A stretch of 64,000 bases of DNA from RYN-428 sp035551995 (GTDB lineage: Bacteria > Planctomycetota > Phycisphaerae > Tepidisphaerales > Tepidisphaeraceae), in the NCBI GenBank assembly GCA_035551995.1, contig DASZME010000094.1:1-64000 (forward strand), in the 5' to 3' direction. The notes below the pieces were generated by a model. The model was not told the DNA's origin. It saw only the letters and a list, made by a program, of their open reading frames with translations, and searched no databases. Positions within the stretch are counted from its first letter, which is position 1, and every line of letters starts with the position of its first letter. Shown one piece after another: positions 1 to 8,832 of the stretch. The translations under genes were made by a program, and so were the position numbers.

Positions 1-403
1 GGCACCTCGATGTCGGCCCATCGCATCCTGGGGCTGAAGGCGGTCCCAAGGGTTTGGCTGTTCGCCAATTAAAGCGGTACGCGAGCTGGGTTCAGACCGG
101 CGTGAGCCAGGTCGGTCCCTATCTGCTGTGGGCGTGGGAACTTTGACGGCGCCTCTTCCCTAGTACGAGAGGATTGGGAAGGACGGACCCCTGGTTTACC
201 AGTTGTCGCGCTAGCGGCACGGCTGGATAGCTATGTCCGGAACGGATAAACGCTGAAAGCATCTAAGCGTGAAGCCTACGCCAAGACGAGAGTTCCATGG
301 GGGTTCGCCCCCGAGAGACCCCGGGTAGACCACCCGGTTGATAGGCCGGAGCTGTACGGATCGAAAGATCTTCAGGTTACCGGTACTAACGGTCGACAGT
401 TTG
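1..403 (+). rRNA. 23S ribosomal RNA, 3' end (partial)
   Basis: This is the last ~400 nt of large-subunit rRNA, covering the end of domain V and domain VI. The sarcin-ricin loop core AGTACGAGAGGA is at about 161-172, and the peptidyl-transferase-proximal stretch GGGCTGAAGGCGGTCCCAAG lies near 31-50. The closing segment TTACCGGTACTAACGGTCGA is at about 377-396. The gene is cut by the left window edge. The exact 3' end is estimated by analogy with E. coli and may be off by about 10 nt. 5S rRNA follows on the same strand, so this is the distal part of an rRNA operon. Confidence 0.97.
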
Positions 404-432
404 GCCACTTTTATCGATCATCGTTGGAGGAA

Positions 433-673
433 GTTGTCGGTTGCCGGTTGTCAGTCGTCAGTGAATGCAAGAAATTGCAAGAGCCGACAGCGGAGAACAA
501 GCGACTGGCGACCGACTAAACCAACGGTGGGCCAATGAAAGAACCAAGAAGTGTACTCGACGAAAGTCGCGGACAAAGAATGTTGTCCGTTACCGGTTGA
601 CCGGCTGCTGTAAAAGACGCGGCATTGATTTGCCTTTGTCTTCACTGACAACCGACAACTGACAACTGACAAC
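433..673. repeat. Inverted repeat of GTTGTCAGT-type units in rRNA spacer
   Basis: The arm at 433-464 and the arm at 642-673 are complementary at 27 of 32 positions. Two of the five differences would still pair as G-U in RNA. Each arm is built from iterations of a GTTGTCAGT/GTTGTCGGT motif of about 8-9 nt. The arms enclose 177 nt, so the transcript could fold into one large stem closing most of the 23S-5S spacer. Confidence 0.85.
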
Positions 674-710
674 TTATTCCCGAACCTCATCATCACTTGA
701 AACAAGAAAA

Positions 711-740
711 GTCTCCGTCGGCCTAACGGCGGACGGAGAC
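711..740 (+). promoter_or_regulatory. Stem-loop immediately upstream of 5S rRNA
   Basis: GTCTCCGTC pairs perfectly with GACGGAGAC, and an inner GCC/GGC adds three more pairs around a TAAC loop. No T-run follows it, and 5S begins 2-3 nt later. It is therefore more likely an RNase processing stem than a terminator (inference). Confidence 0.6.
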
Positions 741-742
741 CT

Positions 743-852
743 TTGCTGGTGGCCATACCAGAGGGGCAACACCCGTTCCCATCCCGAACACGGCCGTTAA
801 GACCTCTGGGCCGATGATACTGCTCCCGCGGGAAAGTAGGTCACTGCCAGCA
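743..852 (+). rRNA. 5S ribosomal RNA
   Basis: The ~110-nt sequence carries the conserved 5S core CCCGTTCCCATCCCGAACAC at about 772-791 and the AAGTAGGTCACTGCCAGC 3' segment. The ends TGCTGGTGGCC and GGTCACTGCCAGCA pair to form helix I. It lies downstream of 23S rRNA, is followed by an intrinsic terminator, and closes the rRNA operon. Confidence 0.95.
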
Positions 853-866
853 TTATTAACAAATCG

Positions 867-903
867 CCCCTCGATCGGATCAAACCGGTCGAGGGGCTTT
901 TGT
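867..903 (+). terminator. rRNA operon intrinsic terminator
   Basis: The stem GCCCCTCGA...TCGAGGGGC has additional CGG/CCG pairing near the loop and is followed directly by TTTTG. It is placed 15 nt after 5S rRNA and ends the rRNA transcript. Confidence 0.9.
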
Positions 904-978
904 TGGTATATTGTGTATGGACAACAGCCGGTTGACGATGAATATGACAGGATTCGATCATTCGGGTAAGGAATCGTC

Positions 979-1926
979 ATGGCCGAAGAGAAATCAATCA
1001 TCGATTTTGCCTGCACGGGATGCGGAAAGCGCTTCTCCGTGCCTCGGTCATACGCAGGACGTCGAGCGACATGCAAGGGGTGCGGCGCCAAGGTGACGGT
1101 ACCAAGTGATCCGGCGATTCCCGCAGCGGAGCCGGAGCCGGCAGTTCCGCGGGACCCGGATGAAAGGCCGCTGCCGACGGCGACACACGGGAACTGGGTT
1201 TCCACTCCGCCTGCCGTTCTCGCCGCCACACCGGCGTTGGATCGAGAGATGGCGGTTTCGACGAAGGATCCCACGCAACCGATTCGCGTGGTGGCGCAAA
1301 TCGCCATGATATCCGAGGCGCAATCCCCGCCGACAACCGCTGTTTTAGCCGCGCCCACGTTGGATGCCTTGCAGCCGTTGGAACCCGTTAAACCATCGCC
1401 GTCTGTGGCTTCACCGGCCGAGCGTCCGATGGCGCCCGGGCAGAGCAGTTCCAAAATCCCCATGCGGATACGGCGACTTCTTGTGGATGCCGAGCAGATG
1501 TCGCGTGCGTTTTCCGGCGGCGCCGGGCCGGTTCGGATTAAATCGTTCGTCGGCGATCCGCCGGAGATTTACCAAATTGAATATCGCGTCAAGGGATTAC
1601 AAAAAGGTTGGCTCGGCAAACCAAAGCCGCGGACCGAACATCTGGTCGAGATCCAGTTGACCAGCGAATATCCGCGCGTGAGTCCGATCTGCAAGATGCT
1701 GACGCCGGTGTTTCATCCCAACATCGATGAGACCACGATCTGCGTCGGCGATCACTGGACGGCAGGAGCCCGCCTGGTGGATCTGGTCATTCAAATCGCT
1801 GAAATGCTCGCCTATCAGGCGTATAACATCAAAAGCCCCCTGAACGGCGAAGCGGCGATGTGGGCCGATCTGAACGGCGTGAAGTTGCCTACCGACTCGC
1901 AAAACTTACACCCGGGGGAGCCGTGA
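979..1926 (+). CDS. Zinc-ribbon protein with ubiquitin-conjugating-enzyme (E2)-like domain
   Basis: This 315-aa protein has three parts. Residues 10-38 form a zinc ribbon with CxxC pairs at 12/15 and 32/35, of the type seen at the N-terminus of many planctomycete proteins. Residues ~40-160 are a Pro/Ala-rich, low-complexity linker. Residues ~170-310 match the E2/UBC fold: a YPRVSP stretch where E2s have YPxxPP, the motif TPVFHPNI (HPN at 246-248), a Cys seven residues after the Asn (Cys255, the position of the E2 catalytic Cys), a following Trp, and SPLNGEAA near the C-terminus as in eukaryotic E2s. A weak AAGGA precedes the ATG. No E1, ubiquitin-like or deubiquitinase gene is nearby, so a conjugation role is inference; it could be a non-catalytic or adaptor form. 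Confidence 0.85.
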   Translation: MAEEKSIIDFACTGCGKRFSVPRSYAGRRATCKGCGAKVTVPSDPAIPAAEPEPAVPRDPDERPLPTATHGNWVSTPPAVLAATPALDREMAVSTKDPTQPIRVVAQIAMISEAQSPPTTAVLAAPTLDALQPLEPVKPSPSVASPAERPMAPGQSSSKIPMRIRRLLVDAEQMSRAFSGGAGPVRIKSFVGDPPEIYQIEYRVKGLQKGWLGKPKPRTEHLVEIQLTSEYPRVSPICKMLTPVFHPNIDETTICVGDHWTAGARLVDLVIQIAEMLAYQAYNIKSPLNGEAAMWADLNGVKLPTDSQNLHPGEP

Positions 1927-2208
1927 AAATCAGAACGCTCACATCAAAAATGAGGGCTTCAAATCACCTCCGGCAAGCATTGCCGCCTTTCTCTGGGCCT
2001 TGCAAACAGAGTAGAGACGGCTGGGCTATTGGGTATTCAAGAATTTTCCATCAGAAAACCGAAACAGATTCAAATTTCTGAAAACAATCGCGTCCCCGCG
2101 AGGCGTATGCGGCTGGCCGTTATGTTATTTGTTTGACAATCGCCCTGAATCGCTAAAATAGTCGCGGGGACGATCTAACCGCTGCAAGAATTCGTGTCTG
2201 GAGCAGAC

Positions 2209-2538
2209 ATGGCACAGGCGACCTTTTACACAGTAAATGGTCCTCGTGGCGAGTATTACGCCGTACGCAACCACGACACCGAAAAAATCTGGACTGAACG
2301 AACAGAGTCGGCCGCGCAGCAGCAAGCTCGTGACGAAGGACTTGAGTTCGTCGGCCATGAGACGATCGATCACGTCCGCCTGCTGGATATGATGATTGCA
2401 GTCCCATTCACTCCGACATCCGCACCGGTCGCCGCGGTGGAGCGGGGTCGAATGAATCTTCAGATTGAAAGCGGATTGAGCCGATTTTTCCGGCGGTTGC
2501 GAGGAAGTAGCAAAGAGACGGGGAGGGAAGTCAAATAG
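2209..2538 (+). CDS. Hypothetical protein (109 aa)
   Basis: I do not recognise this family. The ATG at 2209 is preceded by GGAG with 5-6 nt spacing and is preferred over an in-frame GTG at 2194. The N-terminal half (ATFYTVNGPRGEYYAVRNHD) looks like a compact beta-rich domain. The middle is charged, and the C-terminus is basic (RFFRRLRGSSKE). There is no signal peptide or membrane segment, so it is probably cytoplasmic. It follows the E2-like gene by 280 nt on the same strand, which is too far to claim an operon. Confidence 0.6.
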   Translation: MAQATFYTVNGPRGEYYAVRNHDTEKIWTERTESAAQQQARDEGLEFVGHETIDHVRLLDMMIAVPFTPTSAPVAAVERGRMNLQIESGLSRFFRRLRGSSKETGREVK

Positions 2539-2683
2539 ATTCCTGACATTTGATGCTTAGGGGCATTTTTATATTGCTGTGGCGGAACCTTGAATGGAAA
2601 TGCGCCCCGCAACGGGCGCCGCGTAACGCAGGAACGCTTCAGCAACGCGATAAACGCTTAGGCCGCTCACGAGGGTTTTCCCA

Positions 2684-4186
2684 ATGCCGCGTAGCCGATC
2701 TCGCAGACGGTTTCTCAAATTGTCTGTCGGTGCCGTGGCGGCGGCCGCGGTTTCCCGATTCAGCGCGTTGTCTTACGGAAAAATCGTCGGCTCCAACGGT
2801 AACATCCGCGTTGGCGTAATCGGATTCAATGGCCGCGGCAATGCCCACATCGACGCATATCGCAAAATTGACGGCGTGGAGCTTGTCGCGCTGTGCGACG
2901 CCGATGAAACGGTGCTGGAAAAGGGATACGCCCGCGTGACGAAAGGCCAGTCGCTTCGCGCGCCTGAACCTGAACCGACCGCGTCGGCGCCACGAATTCA
3001 AAAGTATAACGACCTGCGGAAGTTGCTCGATAACAAAGACGTCGATGTCATCTCCACCGCGACTCCCAATCACTGGCATTCGCTCATAACCGTGTGGAGT
3101 TGTCAGGCGGGAAAAGACGTGTATGTGGAGAAACCGGTTTCGCATGATATTTGGGAGGGTCGCAAGTCCGTCGAGGCCGCCCGAAAATATTCCAGGATCG
3201 TGCAAGCCGGCACGCAGAATCGATCGAATCCGGTCGTGCGTGAAGCGGTCGAATGGGTGAAGAAGGGAAATCTTGGCAAGATCCTCATCGGACGCGCGGT
3301 GATTTACAATCGCCGGTCGAGCATCGGGAAAGTCGCGGCCGCGCCGGCGATACCGCCTGGAGTGAATCTCGATCTATGGTGCGGCCCGTCGCCGCTGGAG
3401 GCGCCGCGCCGGGAGCATTTTCATTACGACTGGCATTGGTTCTGGGAAACCGGAAACGGCGAGATCGCCAACAACGGCGTTCACGAAATCGACATCGTTC
3501 GCTGGGCGATGGATAAAAATACGCTCTCGAACAATGTCCTGAGCGTCGGCGGCCGGTTTGGCTACGACGACGACGGCCAAACGCCCAACACGCAATTCGC
3601 GATTCACGACTATGGCGATTCGCTAATGATCATGGAAGTTCGCGGCCTGCCGTCCAAGCCGGGAAATCCAAAAGTGGATACTTACAAAACACAAGGCGTC
3701 GGCTGGGTCCTCGAATGCGAAAACGGCTATCTTGCCGGCACAACCGCCTACGATAAAAAGGACGTGGCGATTCGTAAATTCGAGGCCGACGGCGAAGGCA
3801 AGAAGCGCATGCAGCAGGATCATTTTGCCAACTTCATCGACGCGGTTCGCAGCCGCAAGGCTTCCGATCTGCACGCGGATATCGAAGACGGACATCTTTC
3901 GACGTCGCTGTGCCATATGCCCAACATCTCATATCGGCTCGGCCGCAAATGCGATCCGGAGGCGATCAAAGCCGCCGTCAAATCAGACCCGGCGGCTCTG
4001 GAAACCTTCGAGCGATTCGCCCAGCACCTGGCGAGCAATGAGATTGACCTTTCCATCGATAAAGCCGTCCTGGGCCTGCCCCTGACGATGGATCCGAAGA
4101 CGGAGCGATTTATCGACAACGAGGCGGGAAACAGAATGCTGAAGCGCGTGTATCGCGCGGCGTTCAGGGTGCCGGAAAGCGTATGA
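2684..4186 (+). CDS. Tat-exported Gfo/Idh/MocA family oxidoreductase
   Basis: This 500-aa protein begins with a twin-arginine signal (SRRRFLKLS at 6-14, then an Ala-rich hydrophobic stretch), so it is exported folded. The mature part starts with the Rossmann dinucleotide-binding segment RVGVIGFNGRGNAHI (GFNGRG at 47-52). It continues with the family motif EKPVSHD and the C-terminal alpha/beta domain with YDWHWFWETGNGEIANNGVH. Members oxidise or reduce sugars, inositols or their derivatives with NAD(P). Tat-targeted forms are greatly expanded in planctomycetes and usually tied to polysaccharide breakdown. The substrate cannot be read from the sequence, and no sugar-operon neighbours are present. 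Confidence 0.9.
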   Translation: MPRSRSRRRFLKLSVGAVAAAAVSRFSALSYGKIVGSNGNIRVGVIGFNGRGNAHIDAYRKIDGVELVALCDADETVLEKGYARVTKGQSLRAPEPEPTASAPRIQKYNDLRKLLDNKDVDVISTATPNHWHSLITVWSCQAGKDVYVEKPVSHDIWEGRKSVEAARKYSRIVQAGTQNRSNPVVREAVEWVKKGNLGKILIGRAVIYNRRSSIGKVAAAPAIPPGVNLDLWCGPSPLEAPRREHFHYDWHWFWETGNGEIANNGVHEIDIVRWAMDKNTLSNNVLSVGGRFGYDDDGQTPNTQFAIHDYGDSLMIMEVRGLPSKPGNPKVDTYKTQGVGWVLECENGYLAGTTAYDKKDVAIRKFEADGEGKKRMQQDHFANFIDAVRSRKASDLHADIEDGHLSTSLCHMPNISYRLGRKCDPEAIKAAVKSDPAALETFERFAQHLASNEIDLSIDKAVLGLPLTMDPKTERFIDNEAGNRMLKRVYRAAFRVPESV

Positions 4187-4251
4187 TGAGTCTCCGGTTG
4201 ATTCGACCGCAGGTCCGTCATCGCCATTGACGAACGCCGCACGCGGTGGAT

Positions 4252-5580
4252 TTAATTCGTGGCATGCAATGGGGCTGCGACGCTTTTCTTATATTCGGCC
4301 TCGGCGTCCTCGACCTCTTTCTGGCGGAGCTCCGCTTTCTGCAGCCAGACTGGATCATTGACGGACTTCGCGGCGATTTGGGCGGCGTGGACAACGTAGG
4401 CGGCGATGTCGAATCGATCGGCGCGGATCGCCGAGTCGATGACCCCATCGAGCTGGCGCACCAACGCCTGTTGATCCTGATTTGGCGTCAGATTTGAGGC
4501 TAGCACATCAAGGGCGCGGGCCTTGATCTTCAATGCGTCGATTTTGAATTCCCGGGCCGCGGCGTCGATCGCCGCCATCGCGGTATTCATATCGAGGGCT
4601 TCGACGGCCAGGTCGGCGCTGCGTCCCAGCAATACAAATCGATCGCCGTCATGGTCGCCCAGCGTGCCGACGGCGCCGAGCATCTTTTTGGCCAGTGCAG
4701 CTTTTTCAGCCGGTGTTTTGGCGGCGGCGAGATCGTCGCCATAAACCTGATCCACCAGCTTCGAGGATTTTTCGCGAATGTCGGCGCTCGGTATCGGCTT
4801 TAAATTCACGTCGATCGGCGGCGGCGGCAATTTGGATTTATCGATCACGACCGCGACGGCCGGCGCCGTGGTGGCGGATGATTCGTGGCCGGTCGTGGCG
4901 GGTGGCGCCGCCATGTTTGGCGCGGGCCTGGTTTGCACGGCGCCCGTTGAATTGCCGCGCGTTGTTCCCGGAACTTTCGCGATGGGCGCAGAAATCGATG
5001 GCGCCGACGGTTTGGACGACGGCGAAACTGCCGTGGCGACGGTGGTCGGCGGCGATTGGCGCATGACGTGGTTGATCGCAACGGCCAATAGCGCGATGCA
5101 AATCAACGGCACGATCCACAGCGCGGGATTCGCCATGGCGGCCGCGACGAGAGGATTTGAACGGGCCGCGGCATGCTTGGGAGATTCAGCGGCCTCCGCG
5201 GAAGCCGATGATGAAACCGCGGCGGGGGGTGGTGAAACGAACGCCGGCGCCGGCGGGGGCGTCGGAACCGATGGTATCGGCGCCGGGGGTTTGGGCTTGT
5301 GCTCCGGGTCGAGCGTCAGGTCGTACGCGGCTCGCTTTTGCGGATTGGTTAGCGCGATTCGAGCGCGGGCCACCTCGTTCATCATTCGGTGGCAGGCCTC
5401 GCGCCGGGGAATATCGTTATGAAGCGAATGGCGATCAAGCTCGTCGAGTTGCCGCTGCGCCGCCGCCTCGATTTGTTCCTGGCTTTGGCAGAAGCGGGGA
5501 AGCCCCAGCAGCGCATAATGGTCCGGCGGACGCGGTCCGGGAGCAACTTTCAGCCATATGGAATACAGATCATCGGGCAT
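4252..5580 (-). CDS. Membrane protein with degenerate J-like N-terminal domain
   Basis: In this 442-aa protein, residues 18-90 resemble a J-domain: DHYALLGLPR for helix I, and ARIALTNPQKRAAYD for the J-domain end (usually LSDPEKRAAYD). The HPD tripeptide that stimulates Hsp70 ATPase is absent; RHSLHND occupies that region. A Pro/Ala linker follows, then one transmembrane helix at ~152-171, a second low-complexity linker and a helical C-terminal domain. The gene lies 46 nt downstream of an Hsp70 gene on the same strand, so the two are probably co-transcribed and may work together. Such J-like proteins are a recurrent planctomycete type; no partner activity is shown here. Confidence 0.75.
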   Translation of the reverse strand: MPDDLYSIWLKVAPGPRPPDHYALLGLPRFCQSQEQIEAAAQRQLDELDRHSLHNDIPRREACHRMMNEVARARIALTNPQKRAAYDLTLDPEHKPKPPAPIPSVPTPPPAPAFVSPPPAAVSSSASAEAAESPKHAAARSNPLVAAAMANPALWIVPLICIALLAVAINHVMRQSPPTTVATAVSPSSKPSAPSISAPIAKVPGTTRGNSTGAVQTRPAPNMAAPPATTGHESSATTAPAVAVVIDKSKLPPPPIDVNLKPIPSADIREKSSKLVDQVYGDDLAAAKTPAEKAALAKKMLGAVGTLGDHDGDRFVLLGRSADLAVEALDMNTAMAAIDAAAREFKIDALKIKARALDVLASNLTPNQDQQALVRQLDGVIDSAIRADRFDIAAYVVHAAQIAAKSVNDPVWLQKAELRQKEVEDAEAEYKKSVAAPLHATN

Positions 5581-5626
5581 GTTTCATTCGTACGTTCGTC
5601 GATTTCGCAAGACGTGCAACAATGGG

Positions 5627-7450
5627 TCAGCTCACTTTCACGCGCGTCATCTGAATTTCCAATTCCCGGTCTTGTTTCACGTTCGGCGGACTTGCCTTTC
5701 GTTCGATCGCCACGCTCGCCCATTTGCCGGAGGTTGTTTCCACCGCCTCGACGTGCAGGCGGCCGCTGTTGTCATACGTAAAGGTAATTTCCACCGGCGA
5801 TCCGGTTTTTAATCCCGGCGGAAGATGCTGAATGCTGCACGCGCCGACCGGAATACATTCCAATGGGTCGCGCGATTCACCCTCCACCACGCGGACAGTC
5901 ACCGACGCCTGGTTGTCTTTCACCGTGCCGAAGGCGCGCTTGACGCTGAAGGGCAACGCCGTGTTGTGCGGGATCAGAATCGAAACGCGCTGCCGATTAT
6001 CCGGGCGCGTGACGACCACGCCAAGGCTGTAAGCGTTGACGTTTGTGGTGCGGATCGATCGAAGCAACTCGACCACGCGATGCTTGAAATACGCGACCAC
6101 GCCGGCCGACGTTTCGGTCGCGGCGTCGGCCGTCCGGGCCGGCTCAACCGAAGGCGGCGGCGGAGGGACGCTGGCTTTCGCGGGTGGCGACGTGCCGGGC
6201 GGCGCGGCGGGTTTGTGGAGGTGTGACGGCTGCGCCGAAGGCGACCACACGGCGCCGCCGGGAGCCGGCGCGCCGCCGCCGCCCGGCGCGGCCAGCGGCT
6301 TAGGCGCGGGCCGCGCCGGCGTCGGATGGGCCGGCGCCTGCGCGGCCGGCCGGGTGGCGCAAATGGCCGCGTGGATCGCCGCGCCCTGCGCAACCGCTTC
6401 GTCGGGAGACAGCGAACAATTCGCCTCTTTCCCCGTCACCCGCTTGAGCATCTCTAAAACCTGCGGCATCCGCGTCGATCCGCCCACCGCCAGAATTTCC
6501 GAAACCTGCTCCCAAACAAGGCTCGCCTGCTTGATGACCCGGCTGCACCGATTCTCCGAACGATAGAGCAAATCCTGAGTCAGCTCGTCAAACTGCTCGC
6601 GCGTGATGTCCCCGCTGAACGATTTTCCCGCGTGATTGACGACGTAGCTCGCCTGCTTGCGCGACGTGAGGATCTTCTTCGTTTCCTCGGCGGTCAGCAT
6701 CAACGCCTGGGCGCTTTTGGGATTATCCCGCGGATCTTCGCCATGGGCGTGAATGAACTGGTCGGCGATGTACTTGAAGACACGGTCGTCCCAGTCACGG
6801 CCTCCAAGCCGCACATCGCCGGCGGTGGCGAGGACGGTGAGATCCTTGCCCGCGATGCGCAAAAGCGTGACGTCAAACGTCCCGCCGCCCAGGTCATACA
6901 CCAGCACGATTCGCGGCTGGCTGTCGGTCCGTGGCCTCATGGCCGCCCCGTCGGCGATGTCGTCCTTGCTGAAACTGCGATAGGCGTACGCCAGCGCGGC
7001 GCTGGTTGGCTCGTTAATGATATCGAGCACCTTCAGGCCGGCGAGTTTTCCGGCCTTTGCCGTCGCCTGGCGGCGGGATTCATCGAAATACGCGGGAACG
7101 GTGATGACCACGCCGTCGATCGTTCCCAATTTTTTTTGTGCGTCCTGCTTCAGTTTCAGGAGAATCAGCGCGCTCACCTCAATCGGCGTGCGCATTTGCC
7201 CATTGATCAGCTTGGGGAAGTATTCGTCCCCCATGTGCCGTTTCACGCATTCGGCCACGCTGGCCGGTTCGGACAGCGCCGCGCGCCGGGCCTCGCGGCC
7301 AACGACCACATCGCCGCTTTTTTCGAACAAAACCACCGACGGCGTCGTCAACTCTCCTTCATTATTCGGAACGGTGGTGGGCGCCCCATGCGGATCCAAA
7401 TACGCCATGGCGGAGAACGTCGTCCCCAAATCGATCCCAAGCATCGGCAT
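5627..7450 (-). CDS. Hsp70 (DnaK-like) chaperone with long Pro-rich interdomain linker
   Basis: This 607-aa protein carries the Hsp70 nucleotide-binding domain at residues 1-365, with phosphate 1 motif GIDLGTTFS (5-13), phosphate 2 YDLGGGTFDV (185-194), and adenosine motif GGSTRMPQV (323-331). An Ala/Pro-rich, low-complexity linker of ~75 residues follows (366-440), where canonical DnaK has a short DLLLLDV-type linker. Residues ~465-575 then look like the beta substrate-binding domain (NAYSLGVVV, IPHNTALP, GTVKDNQASVTVRVVEG). The helical lid appears short or missing. The start ATG at 7450 has GGGAG seven nt upstream; the frame stays open further upstream but without Hsp70 sequence. It is a specialised paralogue rather than the main DnaK, paired with the J-like gene downstream. 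Confidence 0.92.
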   Translation of the reverse strand: MPMLGIDLGTTFSAMAYLDPHGAPTTVPNNEGELTTPSVVLFEKSGDVVVGREARRAALSEPASVAECVKRHMGDEYFPKLINGQMRTPIEVSALILLKLKQDAQKKLGTIDGVVITVPAYFDESRRQATAKAGKLAGLKVLDIINEPTSAALAYAYRSFSKDDIADGAAMRPRTDSQPRIVLVYDLGGGTFDVTLLRIAGKDLTVLATAGDVRLGGRDWDDRVFKYIADQFIHAHGEDPRDNPKSAQALMLTAEETKKILTSRKQASYVVNHAGKSFSGDITREQFDELTQDLLYRSENRCSRVIKQASLVWEQVSEILAVGGSTRMPQVLEMLKRVTGKEANCSLSPDEAVAQGAAIHAAICATRPAAQAPAHPTPARPAPKPLAAPGGGGAPAPGGAVWSPSAQPSHLHKPAAPPGTSPPAKASVPPPPPSVEPARTADAATETSAGVVAYFKHRVVELLRSIRTTNVNAYSLGVVVTRPDNRQRVSILIPHNTALPFSVKRAFGTVKDNQASVTVRVVEGESRDPLECIPVGACSIQHLPPGLKTGSPVEITFTYDNSGRLHVEAVETTSGKWASVAIERKASPPNVKQDRELEIQMTRVKVS

Positions 7451-7671
7451 ATCGCGGCTCCCATCGCCAACCCCATCGTCGGCATCACGCGAAATGATAA
7501 CGGCGGGAGAGCGATAGGTAAACGCGGGCGAGACCGACGCGTTTGGCCAAATCGGCGATTTGCATCGCCGGCCCGTGCCGTTTCGGTCAAGCGATCGAAG
7601 CGATTTTTTCCCCGGCGTGAGTTTTCGATCGGTTCGCGAAGTTGCGGTTTCGATCCGCTTTCGCACGATCG

Positions 7672-8118
7672 CTACTGAGCCACGGGCCCCATGACGTCGT
7701 AAAATCCGCCATTGGTCTTCAACTGAACGCGCGACACCGGCTCCTTCTGACTGGCGAAATTTTTGCCGAAGGCGTTATAAAGGTCGGATGACTTGATGAT
7801 GATGCTTCCGTTGGCCGGGAGACCGCGAACGTGTTGCAGCCACGAGCCGTTCACCCAGACATCGATTTCGCTGAACGGTTGGTTGCTGAAGTTATAAAGC
7901 TTGATGGTGCTGCGATCGGGGCTGGCGATGGCCGCCACCTTTACCTCCTGCGCCGGTTGGGTTGCCGGATATGGATGCGAGGCGGCATAGGCGGCAAGTT
8001 CGGTGTCGGTTGGCGCCTCGGCGGTCATTTTCGCTGAGCTGTCGCTATTTGCGCCATTGCAGCCGGCCACCGCGGCGCCGCATAACAAAATAAACGCGAG
8101 TCGGGAATTTGCACGCAT
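7672..8118 (-). CDS. Putative lipoprotein (148 aa)
   Basis: The N-terminus is a lipoprotein signal (LAFILLCGAAVAGC), with the lipobox Cys followed by N-G. It predicts export and lipid anchoring. The mature part has a Ser/Ala/Pro-rich spacer and then a beta-rich domain (KLYNFSNQPFSEIDVWVNGSW) with no family I can name. The ATG at 8118 has AAGGA about nine nt upstream and is preferred over a longer open frame. The function is unknown. Confidence 0.7.
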   Translation of the reverse strand: MRANSRLAFILLCGAAVAGCNGANSDSSAKMTAEAPTDTELAAYAASHPYPATQPAQEVKVAAIASPDRSTIKLYNFSNQPFSEIDVWVNGSWLQHVRGLPANGSIIIKSSDLYNAFGKNFASQKEPVSRVQLKTNGGFYDVMGPVAQ

Positions 8119-8220
8119 GAAAGTGATCCTTTTTCTTTCCGCGCGGCGTTCGTCGCGGAGTATTTTAACGCCTATCGTAGCGTACGCGACTGGCCGGAAT
8201 TGTGCAGCGAGGAAAATGTA

Positions 8221-8832
8221 ATGCCCGAGAACAATATCACCGACACCCGACCGCAATTTCTCTCCCCGCTTGCTGTGAAAATCCTCGATTCGCGGCCCGA
8301 CGCCTATCAAAGTTTGGTCGTCGCCGGCACAACTTCAGAATCGGCCCGCGCGCTCCTGGCGGGCGTAAAGCCGCAACAGTTGCTTACGCTCCCGGTGGTC
8401 AACCCCCAAGACGCCGGCGCCATGCTCGGCGGACTGTGGCTTTGGCACGACTCGCTCGACGCGTGCCACAAGATCGTTCAGGATTTAATCGGCCCCACCG
8501 GCGCCTTCTGGCACGCCATCATGCACCGGCGGGAAGGCGATTTTTCCAACGCGAAATATTGGTACGCCCGATGTGCCGACCATCGTGTTTTTCGGCTGAT
8601 CAGCGCGATGGGCATTGACCTCATTGGCCGTGATACGACCGATGAATCGCTGCTGCGAATTGTCGGCGCGGAATACAACCCCGATGCTCTGGTGGATCTG
8701 ATCGAGGCGATCCACGAAAAGGCCGCCGACCCTCGGCGCCAAGCCGTGATTCGCATTCAACAGTTGGAGTGGGAAGCGCTCTTCAATCATTGCGCCTACG
8801 AGGCCACCGCGTCGCCCGGAGGAATGATCTAA
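8221..8832 (+). CDS. Conserved hypothetical protein (203 aa)
   Basis: This is a soluble, mostly helical protein. A striking core FWHAIMHRREGDFSNAKYWY sits in the middle, and the Asp/His/Trp-rich segment LWLWHDSLDACH precedes it. I believe a similar HAIMHRREGDFSNAKYW stretch occurs in uncharacterised proteins of several phyla, but no activity is known to me. The ATG at 8221 has GAGGA eight nt upstream and is preferred over the TTG at 8200. It diverges from the lipoprotein gene with about 100 nt between starts. Confidence 0.75.
   Translation: MPENNITDTRPQFLSPLAVKILDSRPDAYQSLVVAGTTSESARALLAGVKPQQLLTLPVVNPQDAGAMLGGLWLWHDSLDACHKIVQDLIGPTGAFWHAIMHRREGDFSNAKYWYARCADHRVFRLISAMGIDLIGRDTTDESLLRIVGAEYNPDALVDLIEAIHEKAADPRRQAVIRIQQLEWEALFNHCAYEATASPGGMI

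Larger units (their letters stand above)
404..742 (+). other. 23S-5S internal spacer (unusually long, structured)
   Basis: This 340-nt spacer separates 23S and 5S rRNA. It contains a 32-nt inverted repeat (433-464 and 642-673), a short perfect hairpin CGGACAA-agaatg-TTGTCCG near 572-591, and a stem GTCTCCGTC/GACGGAGAC at 711-740 directly ahead of 5S. I see no tRNA and no convincing protein gene. The 711-740 stem probably serves rRNA processing (inference). Confidence 0.75.

Noticed and set aside
465..662. Small open frame inside the 23S-5S spacer
   Set aside because: It has no ribosome-binding site and no IVP-like helices, and it overlaps the inverted repeat arm.
7451..7666. N-terminal extension of the Hsp70 gene
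   Set aside because: The extra 72 residues are Arg-rich and unlike Hsp70, whereas the ATG at 7450 has a good ribosome-binding site and starts two codons before the Hsp70 motif.
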